Assembly (NCBI GenBank): GCA_947166705.1
Contig: CAMVFE010000017.1
Location: 1 to 49,806, forward strand
Source: an uncultured Clostridia bacterium
GTDB taxonomy: Bacteria > Bacillota > Clostridia > Christensenellales > Aristaeellaceae
Reading direction: 5' to 3'
DNA length: 49,806 nucleotides
This document shows, piece after piece, positions 21,147 to 29,139 of this stretch. Made by a program: the position numbers and the translations under genes. The notes under the pieces were generated by a model. The model saw nothing but the letters and a program-made list of their open reading frames with translations, ran no database searches and had not been told where the DNA came from. The stretch's first letter is position 1. Every line of letters starts with the position of its first letter.

Positions 21147-22127
21147 TCATTCCTCCGGGATTCCCTCTGCGCGGTTCCAGTCTTCCTTCCGGGAAAAAAC
21201 CGCTTCCGCGGGCTCCTGATCCTTCGGATAGTTCAGGCGGATTGTCATGCCGTCCTGCCCGGCCCGGGTCTCCGGGAACACCTCCGCCGCGGCTCCGACG
21301 GCAGTCTCCGGATCCTCCAGGCTGGTGCTGAAATGGGTCAGAACCAGCCGGGAGACCCCGCCCGCCCTCGCGATTTCCGCAGCTTCCCGAAACAGCATGT
21401 GATGGTTCTTCAGTGCCAGGGGCATTTTCCCCTCATCCGCGTACATGCCTTCCAGAATCGCCAGATCCGCGCCGGCCGCGTATCGGCTCAGCGTCTCGCA
21501 GGGCCTCGTGTCCGTGGAAAAGACAAGGGAAATACCCTTTCTGGCCGGTCCCATCACATCCTCCGGCCGGATCTTCCGCAGTCCCGTCCGGACCGATTCT
21601 CCCGCCTGCAGGGTTTTCCATGCTTCGACAGGAACGCGAAGCGCCTGGGCGCGCGCCGGATTAAAGGCGCCCTTCCGTTCCAGCTCCATCCTGTAGCCGT
21701 AACAGGGAATTCCGTGATTCACGGGAAAAGCCCGGATCTTCAGCCCGATCATTTCGAAGCTCCTGCCTTCCGGAGGATATTCATGGAGCCGTACGGCATA
21801 GCTCAGCTTCGGCACGATCACGCAAAGGCCCTCGATCACCCTTTTCAGCCCCGCGGGGCCGTAAATATCGAAGGGTTCATCCCGGCCGGCCTTTTCCAGG
21901 CTCAGCAGCAGCCCGGGAATACCCGTGCAGTGATCCCCGTGGAAATGGGTCAGCACCAGCCCTTCCAGACACCGGAATCCCCAGCCGAGGCGGCGGATGC
22001 CGACCTGAGTCCCCTCGCCGCAGTCCGCAAGCATAGCGCGGCCGTTCACACGGATATACAGAGAGGAAAGCGCCCTGTCCGCCAGCGGCAGCGTTCCACC
22101 CGTACCCAGCAGGCAAAGCTCAACCAA
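21147..22127 (-). CDS. rnz: Ribonuclease Z (tRNase Z, metallo-beta-lactamase fold)
   Basis: 326 residues. Matures tRNA 3' ends by endonucleolytic cut. N-terminus [20 protein letters not shown], metal motif HFHGDH (about 62-67), [19 protein letters not shown] and the C-terminal LTHFS motif are all present. Start is TTG: AAGGAGGGG lies just upstream and the family N-terminus begins there, while the in-frame region before it is unlike the family. uvrB follows with a 4-base overlap of its upstream ATG. One tRNA in this window lacks encoded CCA, which fits a need for this enzyme. Confidence 0.93.
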   Translation of the reverse strand: MVELCLLGTGGTLPLADRALSSLYIRVNGRAMLADCGEGTQVGIRRLGWGFRCLEGLVLTHFHGDHCTGIPGLLLSLEKAGRDEPFDIYGPAGLKRVIEGLCVIVPKLSYAVRLHEYPPEGRSFEMIGLKIRAFPVNHGIPCYGYRMELERKGAFNPARAQALRVPVEAWKTLQAGESVRTGLRKIRPEDVMGPARKGISLVFSTDTRPCETLSRYAAGADLAILEGMYADEGKMPLALKNHHMLFREAAEIARAGGVSRLVLTHFSTSLEDPETAVGAAAEVFPETRAGQDGMTIRLNYPKDQEPAEAVFSRKEDWNRAEGIPEE

Positions 22128-22350
22128 GCGGTTCTCCCCTCCTTTCGGACTTCTTTCTATTTTATTTGCTTTTCCGGAGAAAGTCAAACATTGGAAAGGG
22201 CTTGTTCCGCCGCACAGGGAAGGTTTATTCCGCGTTGTCGGCAAGGGCTTTTTCCATGTCCGCGCGACAGGAAAAGCAGTCTTTTCTCTCCCCGCAGGCA
22301 ATCCTTCCCCGGTCCTTTTCTCCGTATGTCTGCCGTCAGCGCCTCGCCAT

Positions 22351-22378
22351 TATGCATAATAATTGCATATTCATGCAT
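22351..22378. promoter_or_regulatory. Cluster of TGCAT/ATGCA half-sites, possible ArgR operator
   Basis: In the rnz-argG gap: TATGCA-TAATAAT-TGCATA (22351-22369) is a perfect inverted repeat, and a third ATGCAT follows at 22373-22378. The A/T-rich symmetric form resembles ARG boxes. It lies about 100 bases upstream of the argG promoter. The rest of 22128-22470 holds nothing I recognise. Confidence 0.4.
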
Positions 22379-22478
22379 TTCTTCAAAAGTCGGAGAACCT
22401 GCGGCCCGCTGGAAACGTGCTTCCCCTTTCCTCAATATTTAACATTTACTCCTTCGGTTTTCTTTTTTTGTTTTTCCC

Positions 22479-22507
22479 TTGACAAGCGTGCATAACGGGT
22501 GTATATT
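22479..22507 (+). promoter_or_regulatory. Promoter for argG
   Basis: TTGACA (22479-22484), 17-base spacer, TATATT (22502-22507). Leader about 30 bases to the ATG, with AGAAGGAGG as ribosome site. Confidence 0.85.
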
Positions 22508-22543
22508 TCCACGCGTACCGAATTTAGAAGGAGGGTTTCCCGT

Positions 22544-23764
22544 ATGAACAAGGCTGATATCAAAAAAGTAGTTCTCGCCTACTCCGGCGGCCTGGATACA
22601 TCCATCATCATCCCCTGGCTGAAGGAAAACTACAATAATCCGGAGATCATTGCGGTTTCCGGCAACGTCGGGCAGGCGGACGAGCTGGAGGGTCTGGAGG
22701 AAAAGGCGCTGAAGACCGGGGCGTCCAAGCTGTATATTCTGGATCTGACCAATGAATATGTGGATGAATACATTATTCCCACCATGAAGGCCGGTGCCGT
22801 CTACGAGGATTATCTGCTGGGCACGAGCCATGCGCGCCCCTGCATCGCCAAGGGGCTGGTGGAAATCGCGCTGAAGGAGGGTGCCGACGCGATCTGTCAC
22901 GGCTGCACAGGCAAGGGAAACGATCAGGTCCGCTTTGAGCTGGCGGTCAAGCATTTCGCGCCCAACATGCCCATCATCGCCCCCTGGCGGGAGTGGAGCA
23001 TCCAGAGCCGGGATGAGGAAATTGATTACGCCGAGGCGCACAACATCCCGCTGAAGATCACCCGGGAAACCAATTATTCCAAGGATAAGAACCTCTGGCA
23101 TCTGAGCCATGAAGGCCTCGACCTGGAGGATACGGGCAATGAGCCGCAGTATGAGAAGCCCGGCTTCCTGGAGATGGGCGTCTCCCCGATCGACGCGCCC
23201 GACGAACCCACGTACATCACGTTGGACTTTGAAAAGGGCGTTCCTGTTGCGCTGAATGACGAAAAACTCTCCGCCCGGGATATCATCCTGAAGCTGAACG
23301 AGCTGGGCGGAAAGAACGGTATCGGGATCATCGACATCGTCGAGAACCGGCTGGTCGGCATGAAATGCCGCGGCGTCTATGAGACTCCCGGCGGCACGAT
23401 TCTTTACAAGGCTCACGAGACGCTGGAGTCCATCACCCTGGACAAGCTCACCATGCATGAGAAGCAGAAGCTTTCCATCACCTTTGCGGAGCTGGTATAC
23501 AACGGCCTGTGGTTCTCACCCCTTCGGGAGGCGCTCTCCGCCTTTGTGGACAAGACTCAGGAGCATGTCACCGGAAAGGTGCGGCTGAAGCTGTACAAGG
23601 GGAACATCATCAAGGCCGGCGTCTGGAGCGATTATTCCCTTTATTCCGAGGATATCGCCACCTTCGGCGCAAGCGATTACAACCAGAAGGATTCCGCCGG
23701 GTTTATTACCCTCTTCGGTCTTCCCACCAAAGTGCAGGCCATGGTGGATGCGGCGCACAAATAA
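22544..23764 (+). CDS. argG: Argininosuccinate synthase
   Basis: 406 residues. Joins citrulline and aspartate using ATP in arginine synthesis. P-loop AYSGGLDTS (about 11-19), citrulline-binding [29 protein letters not shown] (ATP/aspartate), and [21 protein letters not shown] are all visible. ATG start after AGAAGGAGG. argH is not adjacent: a terminator follows and the next gene is convergent. Confidence 0.97.
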   Translation: MNKADIKKVVLAYSGGLDTSIIIPWLKENYNNPEIIAVSGNVGQADELEGLEEKALKTGASKLYILDLTNEYVDEYIIPTMKAGAVYEDYLLGTSHARPCIAKGLVEIALKEGADAICHGCTGKGNDQVRFELAVKHFAPNMPIIAPWREWSIQSRDEEIDYAEAHNIPLKITRETNYSKDKNLWHLSHEGLDLEDTGNEPQYEKPGFLEMGVSPIDAPDEPTYITLDFEKGVPVALNDEKLSARDIILKLNELGGKNGIGIIDIVENRLVGMKCRGVYETPGGTILYKAHETLESITLDKLTMHEKQKLSITFAELVYNGLWFSPLREALSAFVDKTQEHVTGKVRLKLYKGNIIKAGVWSDYSLYSEDIATFGASDYNQKDSAGFITLFGLPTKVQAMVDAAHK

Positions 23765-23784
23765 TTACGCATGCACGCAAAACG

Positions 23785-23817
23785 CGCGTTCCGGTTTTCC
23801 GGAACGCGTCTTTTTTT
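23785..23817 (+). terminator. Terminator after argG
   Basis: CGCGTTCCGG-TTTT-CCGGAACGCG, perfect 10-base stem, followed by TC and seven T. Confidence 0.92.
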
Positions 23818-23822
23818 CCCTT

Positions 23823-25199
23823 TCAGGGAAGGGTAACGATAAACGCCGCGTTTTTCCCGGGCGTGCTTTCCGCCCTGATTTTCCCGTGATGGATCTCCGT
23901 AATGCTTCTTGCGATGGCCAGTCCCAGGCCTTCTCCTCCTGTTTCGCTGTTCCGGGAGGCGTCCGTCCTGTAAAACCGGTCAAAAATCCGGTCCAGATCC
24001 TCCTGCGCGATCCCCTTTCCAGTATTCTCCACCCTCAGCTCGGCGCCGCGTCCCTTTTTCTCAAGCCGCACGCTGATTTTCCCGCCTTCGTCCGAGTATT
24101 TCAGCGCGTTGGACAGCAGGATGACCGTCAGCTGCTGAATCATCGCTTCGTTGGCCCTGCAGCGTACGTTCTCCCGGATCTCCGTCTCGAGGGTCTTTCC
24201 CGCTTCGAAAACGGTGCTTTCAAAAGGAAGCAGGACGCCCGTCACCGCCTCGCTCAGATTCGTCTCCCTCATTTCCCCGTCCATCGTTCCCCGGTCCATT
24301 CGGGCCAGGGTCAGCAGGTTCCTGACGAGGCTGTCCGTCCGCCGGACCTCGGACCGGATATATCCGAGATATTCATTTTCCCCGATTTCCTTCGCCAGGA
24401 CGTCCGCGTTCGCGGAGATGACAGCGAGCGGGGTTTTCAGTTCATGGCTTGCGTCCCGTACAAACTGCTGCTGCTTCTCGAAGGTCTCCTCGACCGGCCG
24501 GATCATTCGCCTGATCAGGAACCACGCTCCGAGGCTCAGCGCGAGGCAGGCAATGGCAGCCACCAGCGCCGTTACCCGGAGAACGCGCTGCCCGGCGGCC
24601 ATCTCCAGCCGTGCGTCCAGGACGACCAGCAGTCTCGTGCCGTCCTCCTGGTCCATCAGCTGATAGAATTGATCTCCGATTCTGCCGGAAGTGCTTCCTT
24701 CCTGAAGCACCCTGTCCGCAAACGCCTGAAGCGTTTCCTGGCTGTAAAGCTCCGCCCGGTCGCTGTCCCAGCTCCGGATCTGCCCCGATTCGTCAAGAGT
24801 CATGGTGTAGTAATTGGACAGGCTTGCAACTTCTGCCCCGGACAGGATCCGCTCCCGCCGGAACCTTTCACCGCCGCGGCCGTCCGGCGCCCTGCCGTTC
24901 GCGCTTTCATTCCGGAAGCCGTCCGCGTTTTCGTCCTCCGCCGTTCCGTCCGGTTTCGGCGGAGGGGTATGCTGATTCCCGCCGCCCCGGATTCCGTCCT
25001 CCATAGCGTGGTCATCCGGCCTCATCGGCAGGGCCGGCCGGATGCCCCGGTTTTCGGTGAGGACCTCCAGCGCGGATTCCACCTGGCGGATGATGTTCTG
25101 ATTATTGAACGCGTAAATGGAGAGCACGATGCCGACGGAAACGAGGATCAGCACGCCGGTCACCAGCAGGCTGATTCTCCGCTGAAGTCTTCTGATCAT
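23823..25199 (-). CDS. Sensor histidine kinase (two-component system)
   Basis: 458 residues. TM1 about 9-31, an outside segment 32-207 with a long polar, probably disordered stretch (about 60-118, rich in Gly/Asp/Arg/Pro), TM2 about 209-229. The phosphoacceptor is His252 in DASHELKTPL; N-box SNALKYSDEGG, DRIFDRFYR and GGEGLGLAIA form the ATPase domain. Its ATG overlaps the stop of the response regulator gene (ATGA). The signal is unknown; the neighbouring flavin-protein genes suggest that the pair senses a redox or envelope state (inference). Confidence 0.95.
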   Translation of the reverse strand: MIRRLQRRISLLVTGVLILVSVGIVLSIYAFNNQNIIRQVESALEVLTENRGIRPALPMRPDDHAMEDGIRGGGNQHTPPPKPDGTAEDENADGFRNESANGRAPDGRGGERFRRERILSGAEVASLSNYYTMTLDESGQIRSWDSDRAELYSQETLQAFADRVLQEGSTSGRIGDQFYQLMDQEDGTRLLVVLDARLEMAAGQRVLRVTALVAAIACLALSLGAWFLIRRMIRPVEETFEKQQQFVRDASHELKTPLAVISANADVLAKEIGENEYLGYIRSEVRRTDSLVRNLLTLARMDRGTMDGEMRETNLSEAVTGVLLPFESTVFEAGKTLETEIRENVRCRANEAMIQQLTVILLSNALKYSDEGGKISVRLEKKGRGAELRVENTGKGIAQEDLDRIFDRFYRTDASRNSETGGEGLGLAIARSITEIHHGKIRAESTPGKNAAFIVTLP

Positions 25200-25876
25200 G
25201 CCTCCACCTCCAGGGAATATCCCAGGCCCCTTGCCGCCTTCAGCTTCACCCCGGAGCCCAGGAATGTCAGTTTCTTCCTCAGGAAGGAAACATAGACCTC
25301 GAGGCTGTTGTATTCCGCTTCGCTGTCATATCCCCAGACCCGTTCCTGGATGGTTTCCCGGGGCAGGATCTGTCCGGGGTTCCGCAGAAACAGCTCCATC
25401 AGCTGGTATTCCCTCGCGCCGAGGCGGATTTCCTTGCCGGTCGCCGTGCATCGAAGCTTCGCGTCCTCTTCGCTCAGCTCCACGTCCCCCGCCGCGAGGC
25501 TCATCCGCGGCGCCGCGTCCCCCCGGCGGGTGATGGCCTTCAGGCAGGCCATCAGTTCCGGCGTTTCAAAGGGTTTGGGAAGATAGTAATCCGCTCCTCC
25601 GGTCAGCCCCCGCACCCGGTCCTCAAGCCCGCCCCGGGCGGTCAGCATCAGCACCGGCGTGCCGACCTTCTGCTCCCGCATCCTCCTGAGCACCTCGAAT
25701 CCATCCATTCCGGGAAGCATCACGTCCAGAATCACAGCGTCGTAATTCTGGGTCAGCGCGTAATCCAGGCCATCCGGCCCGGTACCGACCGCGTCCGTTT
25801 CATACCTTTCCTGCTGCAGCAGCTTCTGCAGCGCGGCGGAAAGCTTTTTCTCGTCCTCGACAATCAGAATTCTCAT
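25196..25876 (-). CDS. Response regulator, OmpR/PhoB family
   Basis: 226 residues. Receiver domain with acidic pocket E7/D8, phosphoacceptor Asp51 in VILDVMLPGMDG and Lys in LPKPF (about 101), then a winged-helix DNA-binding domain (REYQLMELFLRNPGQILPRETI, VYVSFLRKKL). Start at MRILIVEDE; the upstream in-frame codons overlap the promoter. Partner kinase follows directly. Family members bind direct repeats with 11-base period; such a repeat lies upstream of the neighbouring secreted protein gene (26969-26990). Confidence 0.95.
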   Translation of the reverse strand: MRILIVEDEKKLSAALQKLLQQERYETDAVGTGPDGLDYALTQNYDAVILDVMLPGMDGFEVLRRMREQKVGTPVLMLTARGGLEDRVRGLTGGADYYLPKPFETPELMACLKAITRRGDAAPRMSLAAGDVELSEEDAKLRCTATGKEIRLGAREYQLMELFLRNPGQILPRETIQERVWGYDSEAEYNSLEVYVSFLRKKLTFLGSGVKLKAARGLGYSLEVEA

Positions 25877-25932
25877 CCGGTCCCGCTCCTCTGTTTCCCG
25901 ATACCCTGTGCTGTAAAGTTTCTTTCCCGAAT

Positions 25933-25961
25933 GATAGGCAGATTTCACGGAAAAGTCAACC
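25933..25961 (-). promoter_or_regulatory. Promoter for the two-component pair
   Basis: Minus strand TTGACT (25956-25961), 17-base spacer, TATCAT (25933-25938). Confidence 0.72.
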
Positions 25962-26000
25962 GCGCTTCAGGCGGCCAGGTCCTCTTTCCCTCACCGCAAT

Positions 26001-26029
26001 TCAGCCCGGGCTCCAGAAGCCCGGGCTGA
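26001..26029 (-). terminator. 12-bp GC-rich stem after the secreted repeat protein
   Basis: TCAGCCCGGGCT/AGCCCGGGCTGA, perfect 12-base arms and a 5-base loop, 8 bases after the stop of the secreted protein gene. A T tract is clear only on the plus strand side, so termination on the minus strand rests on stem strength. Confidence 0.6.
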
Positions 26030-26036
26030 AAGTCTT

Positions 26037-26873
26037 TTATCCGTCGATGGCACCGCTCTCATCCGCCGGCATTTCACCGCCGCCGAGCACCGCGTTCACG
26101 GCGTCCGCCTGTTCCTGGGTCAGGACTCCCGCTTCGACAAGTCCGGCCAGCGGATCGCTGCCGGCGGTGCCGCTTCCCCCTTCCGGAGCCGCGGCGCCCT
26201 CAGGCAGTTCCGTCGGCGGATTGCCCTGCGGGTCTCCGGGAACCGGCGCGCCCTCCGCGGGGGCCTGTCCGTCCTGCGGCTGTGAAGCATCTCCGGCGGT
26301 GTTCTGGTTGCTTTTCGGATCCGCCGGCATGTTCTGCTTCAGGTACTCCGCGATCTTGTCGGCGGTCTCCTGGTCGATGACATTTTTCTCCACCAGGCTC
26401 TTCAGCTGGAGCTCGGTCTTTTCCTGGATCTTTGCCGTTCCCCGGCCGCCTCTGCCGTTCCTCCTGCCAGGCTGTCCTCCGGTGATGGTGTTTCCCCCGG
26501 CGCCCTGCGCATTCTGTCCGGACTCAGCAGTCCCCTGCTCCGGCGTCTGCTGCTGGTCAGGGCTGGTACCGTTTTCCGCGGGAGCCTGCGCCCCCGGCCG
26601 GAGCTGGTTTCTGCCTCCGGGCATCTGGCCCTGTCCGTTATTCCGGTTTCCGTCTCCGGGCATCTGGGGCTGTCCGTTATTCCGGTTCCCGCCTCCGGGC
26701 ATCTGGCCCTGCCGGGTGTTCCGGTTTCCACCGTCTCTCCCCGGGCCGCCCTTTGCGGCTGTCACGGCGGAGCCCGCCTCGGGACCTTCCGCCAGGGCCG
26801 GTACAGCTGCAGCCGCCAGCAGCAGGCTGAGACTCAGGATTCCCGCGATAATCTTTTTCTTATTCGTTTTCAT
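26037..26873 (-). CDS. Secreted Gly/Asn/Gln/Pro-rich repeat protein
   Basis: 278 residues. Signal peptide 1-28 (KKIIAGILSLSLLLAAAAVPALA). Residues 50-92 hold three copies of a ~13-residue repeat of the form GQMPGGGNRNN. The sequence up to 145 is Gly/Arg/Gln/Asn-rich with no cysteine. Two similar helical motifs follow: LKSLVEKNVIDQETADKIAEYL (158-178, given in part) and LAGLVEAGVLTQEQADAVNAVL (242-263), separated by a Pro/Gly/Ala-rich linker. It is an extracellular flexible protein; function unknown. ATG with AAAGGAGG. It lies between the two-component genes and the FMN-binding gene and has an 11-base direct repeat upstream. Confidence 0.8.
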   Translation of the reverse strand: MKTNKKKIIAGILSLSLLLAAAAVPALAEGPEAGSAVTAAKGGPGRDGGNRNTRQGQMPGGGNRNNGQPQMPGDGNRNNGQGQMPGGRNQLRPGAQAPAENGTSPDQQQTPEQGTAESGQNAQGAGGNTITGGQPGRRNGRGGRGTAKIQEKTELQLKSLVEKNVIDQETADKIAEYLKQNMPADPKSNQNTAGDASQPQDGQAPAEGAPVPGDPQGNPPTELPEGAAAPEGGSGTAGSDPLAGLVEAGVLTQEQADAVNAVLGGGEMPADESGAIDG

Positions 26874-26934
26874 GATTTTTTCCTCCTTTTCTTTTCGGTT
26901 CTGTTTCGTCCCGTTCCGGGGGATCTGTCATCGG

Positions 26935-26962
26935 CGCCTCTCTTGATGACAGGTACAGCTTA
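26935..26962 (-). other. Inverted repeat in the leader of the secreted repeat protein
   Basis: CTGTCATC (26935-26942) and GATGACAG (26955-26962), perfect 8-base arms with a 12-base loop, 60-90 bases upstream of the ATG. Could be an mRNA hairpin or an operator. Confidence 0.5.
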
Positions 26963-26968
26963 ACCGCC

Positions 26969-26990
26969 CTTCCTTAAAGCAACCTTGAAG
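26969..26990 (-). promoter_or_regulatory. Candidate response-regulator site: two 11-base direct repeats
   Basis: Minus strand CTTCAAGGTTG followed directly by CTTTAAGGAAG (8 of 11 identical). An 11-base period with TTNAAGG cores is the usual layout for OmpR/PhoB-type regulators, and such a regulator is encoded about 1.1 kb downstream. Confidence 0.5.
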
Positions 26991-27045
26991 AAAAAAAGAT
27001 TAACGCATCTGCTTTCTTCCCTGCTCACGCGCGCGGAATTTCCAT

Positions 27046-27073
27046 GAAAAAAGGGAAGCCGGCGTGGCTTCCC
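27046..27073 (-). terminator. Terminator after the FMN-binding protein gene
   Basis: GGGAAGCC (27053-27060) pairs with GGCTTCCC (27066-27073), 5-base loop; on the minus strand it is followed by TTTTTT. Confidence 0.88.
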
Positions 27074-27102
27074 TGCGGGGTTTCTTCCGTTCTGGCGCTC
27101 CG

Positions 27103-27987
27103 TCATTTTTCCGCGATCGGAGCATCCGCGAGGCCTTTGTCGAGTCCGTCATTCACCATATTGATCGCTTCCAGTACCGCGTTCGTGGTAATCGTCGCGC
27201 CCGAGAGCGCGTCGATATCCCCGATGGCCAGCGGAAGCGTCTTCCCGATGAACTGCCGCTGGAAATCCGGCTCCAGCGCCCTTTCCCCGAGATATTCCGT
27301 CTCGTTGAAGCTGTTGTCGCCGATCTCAATGGCGGTGATGGTACGGTTTTCATCCAGCGTCAGGAAGACCTTGACCGGTCCGCCGAATCCCTGCGCGGTC
27401 GCGGCATATTTCCCTTCTCCCAGATGCTCCGCGGTGCTTGTGCTCTCCACGGTGAAGCCGGCCTTCTCCGCCAGCTCCTCCATCGCCTGGTTCACGCCCT
27501 TGATGACGGCGCGGCTGGTGATGGTGGCTCCGGACAGGGCGTCCACTTCGCCGCCGTCCTTCGTCAGCGCAACGGGAGCAGTCTTTCCGGCGAACTGGCT
27601 CTGGAATTCAGGTTCCTTGGCCCTGGCCCCGAGGCCGGCTGTTTCCGCGAAATTGGCGCCTCCGACGCTGATGCCGCTGATGGTTCCGTCCGGCAGCGCG
27701 GCCACGGTGGTCTCGATCTCCCCGCCGAATCCCGTTGTCGCGGCGGTCGTGGCATACCCGACAGCATTCCCGGCGTCATCCCTGCCGATGACCATCGTCT
27801 TCCCGTCCTCCGTCGATTCCTCGAATTTCCGGGCGTCCGGCAGAAGCCTGCTGAGCGTTTCATACTTTTCGCGGTTCGCGTTTTCCTGAATGATATCCCT
27901 GGTCATCAGGTTGGTCGCGGCCAGCAGAACCGCCGCCACAACGCAGATGGCCGTCAGAATCAGCCATGCCGGAATCCTGTTCTTCAT
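27103..27987 (-). CDS. Membrane-anchored protein with two FMN-binding (RnfG-like) domains
   Basis: 294 residues. One N-terminal membrane anchor (about 7-26, WLILTAICVVAAVLLAA) followed by two FMN_bind domains: 75-170 and 192-280. Each carries the ApbE target motif D-x2-SGAT: DALSGAT at 149-155 and 259-265, so Thr155 and Thr265 are the expected covalent FMN sites. The N-terminus (TRDIIQENANREKYETLSRLLPDA) resembles RnfG. It would hold two flavins on the outer face of the membrane and pass electrons. ATG with AGAGGA. It follows the apbE gene by 61 bases. Confidence 0.92.
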   Translation of the reverse strand: MKNRIPAWLILTAICVVAAVLLAATNLMTRDIIQENANREKYETLSRLLPDARKFEESTEDGKTMVIGRDDAGNAVGYATTAATTGFGGEIETTVAALPDGTISGISVGGANFAETAGLGARAKEPEFQSQFAGKTAPVALTKDGGEVDALSGATITSRAVIKGVNQAMEELAEKAGFTVESTSTAEHLGEGKYAATAQGFGGPVKVFLTLDENRTITAIEIGDNSFNETEYLGERALEPDFQRQFIGKTLPLAIGDIDALSGATITTNAVLEAINMVNDGLDKGLADAPIAEK

Positions 27988-28048
27988 CGTGAATCCTCTT
28001 CCTCATCCCGGTCAATGCCCGGGTTTCTTTTCTCCTGCGCGGGATTGC

Positions 28049-29074
28049 TCAGGGCCGTATATAGGCCCCGTATCCCTCGCTGAAAAACTGTTTCCCGTCC
28101 TTCCGAATCCACAACGCCTCCGCGCCGTATTTCTCCAGCAGTTTCCGTCCATCCTCCAGTCCGGTCAGAAAAAGCGTCGTGCTCAGTGCGTCGGCCATTC
28201 CGGAATCCTCCATGATCACCGTCACAGCCCGCCACAGCGTTCCCGGAAAAAGGGTTTCCGGATCGATCAGATGGTGGTAGTAGACCCCGTCCACAAGGTA
28301 CCGCCGCTGGTAATCGCCGCTGGTCACAACCGCTCCGCGGCTCAGGCTGATCCTGTGAAGGTAGGTGTCCCCCGGGCCGTCGGGATCCTGAATCCCCACC
28401 GTCCACGGGGTTCCGTCAGGCTTGGGCCCTGTGGCCGCCACGTTTCCGCCCACGGACAGCAGGTAACCCTCGGGAAGCGTCTCGCATACGCGCTGAACTG
28501 CATATCCCTTGGCCAGGGCGCCGACGTCAAGGCTGGCTTCCGGATCCGTCAGCCGGACGGTTCCGGCCTCCGGATCCAGCTCCAGGAAACGGAATCCTGT
28601 ATGTTCAGCCGCCTGCCTCAGCTTTTCCAGCTCCGGAAGCGCCGCGTTTTCAGGATCGTTGATTCCCTCCTCCCGGGCCTCATGCCAGATCCGGAGCACG
28701 GCTCCGAGCATGGCATCCGTCCGGTGTCCGGAGATTTCGTCCACCTCCCGGGCCAGCAGCAGCAGATCCATGATCTTCGGATCCACACGGAAGGTCTCCC
28801 CGGGATGGCGGTTAATCGTGCACAGGTTAATAATGTCCGGATATTCCTGATAAATATCGTACAGATGGTCATAGGCTTCCATCTCGTCGTGAATCATCCG
28901 GGCGCGTTCGGCGAAAGCATCCCGGTTCTCCTCGTATCCCACAATGGTCGTGACCGTATCGAAGAGCTGGAGATAGCTCGCCTGGTATCTCGTCCTTCCA
29001 TCCGCCCGTGCCGCGGGAATCAGGCACAGCGCCGTCAGGGCCGCGCAGATCCGGGCGAAACGTCCTTTACTCAA
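28049..29074 (-). CDS. apbE: FAD:protein FMN transferase (ApbE family)
   Basis: 341 residues. Transfers FMN from FAD onto Thr of SGAT-type motifs outside the cytoplasm. Motifs: LDVGALAKGYAVQ (about 172-184), SVGGNVAATG, VVTSGDYQRRYLVDG, HHLIDPETLFPG, and metal-binding DSGMADALSTTLFLTG. A short signal peptide (1-24, ARAD cleavage) is present with no good lipobox. Start is TTG with GGAGG 7 bases upstream. It lies between two genes for likely flavoproteins, its evident targets. Confidence 0.95.
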   Translation of the reverse strand: MSKGRFARICAALTALCLIPAARADGRTRYQASYLQLFDTVTTIVGYEENRDAFAERARMIHDEMEAYDHLYDIYQEYPDIINLCTINRHPGETFRVDPKIMDLLLLAREVDEISGHRTDAMLGAVLRIWHEAREEGINDPENAALPELEKLRQAAEHTGFRFLELDPEAGTVRLTDPEASLDVGALAKGYAVQRVCETLPEGYLLSVGGNVAATGPKPDGTPWTVGIQDPDGPGDTYLHRISLSRGAVVTSGDYQRRYLVDGVYYHHLIDPETLFPGTLWRAVTVIMEDSGMADALSTTLFLTGLEDGRKLLEKYGAEALWIRKDGKQFFSEGYGAYIRP

Positions 29075-29094
29075 TCCGCTTCCTCCCCGGTGAA

Positions 29095-29121
29095 GCCCGG
29101 GCGGGTTTTCCCCGCCCGGGC
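29095..29121 (-). other. GC-rich hairpin between the two-repeat protein gene and apbE
   Basis: GCCCGGGCGGG/CCCGCCCGGGC, perfect 11-base arms, 5-base loop, no T tract on the minus strand. It may reduce read-through into apbE or stabilise the upstream mRNA. Its core AGCCCGGGC is shared with the stem at 26001. Confidence 0.65.
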
Positions 29122-29139
29122 CGGTCCCGGTTTCTGGTC

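Noticed and set aside
22184-22435. 83-codon frame on the minus strand upstream of rnz (begins RKGEARFQRAAG)
   Set aside because: No convincing ribosome site, mixed composition, and it spans the TGCAT half-sites; looks like chance in a non-coding gap.
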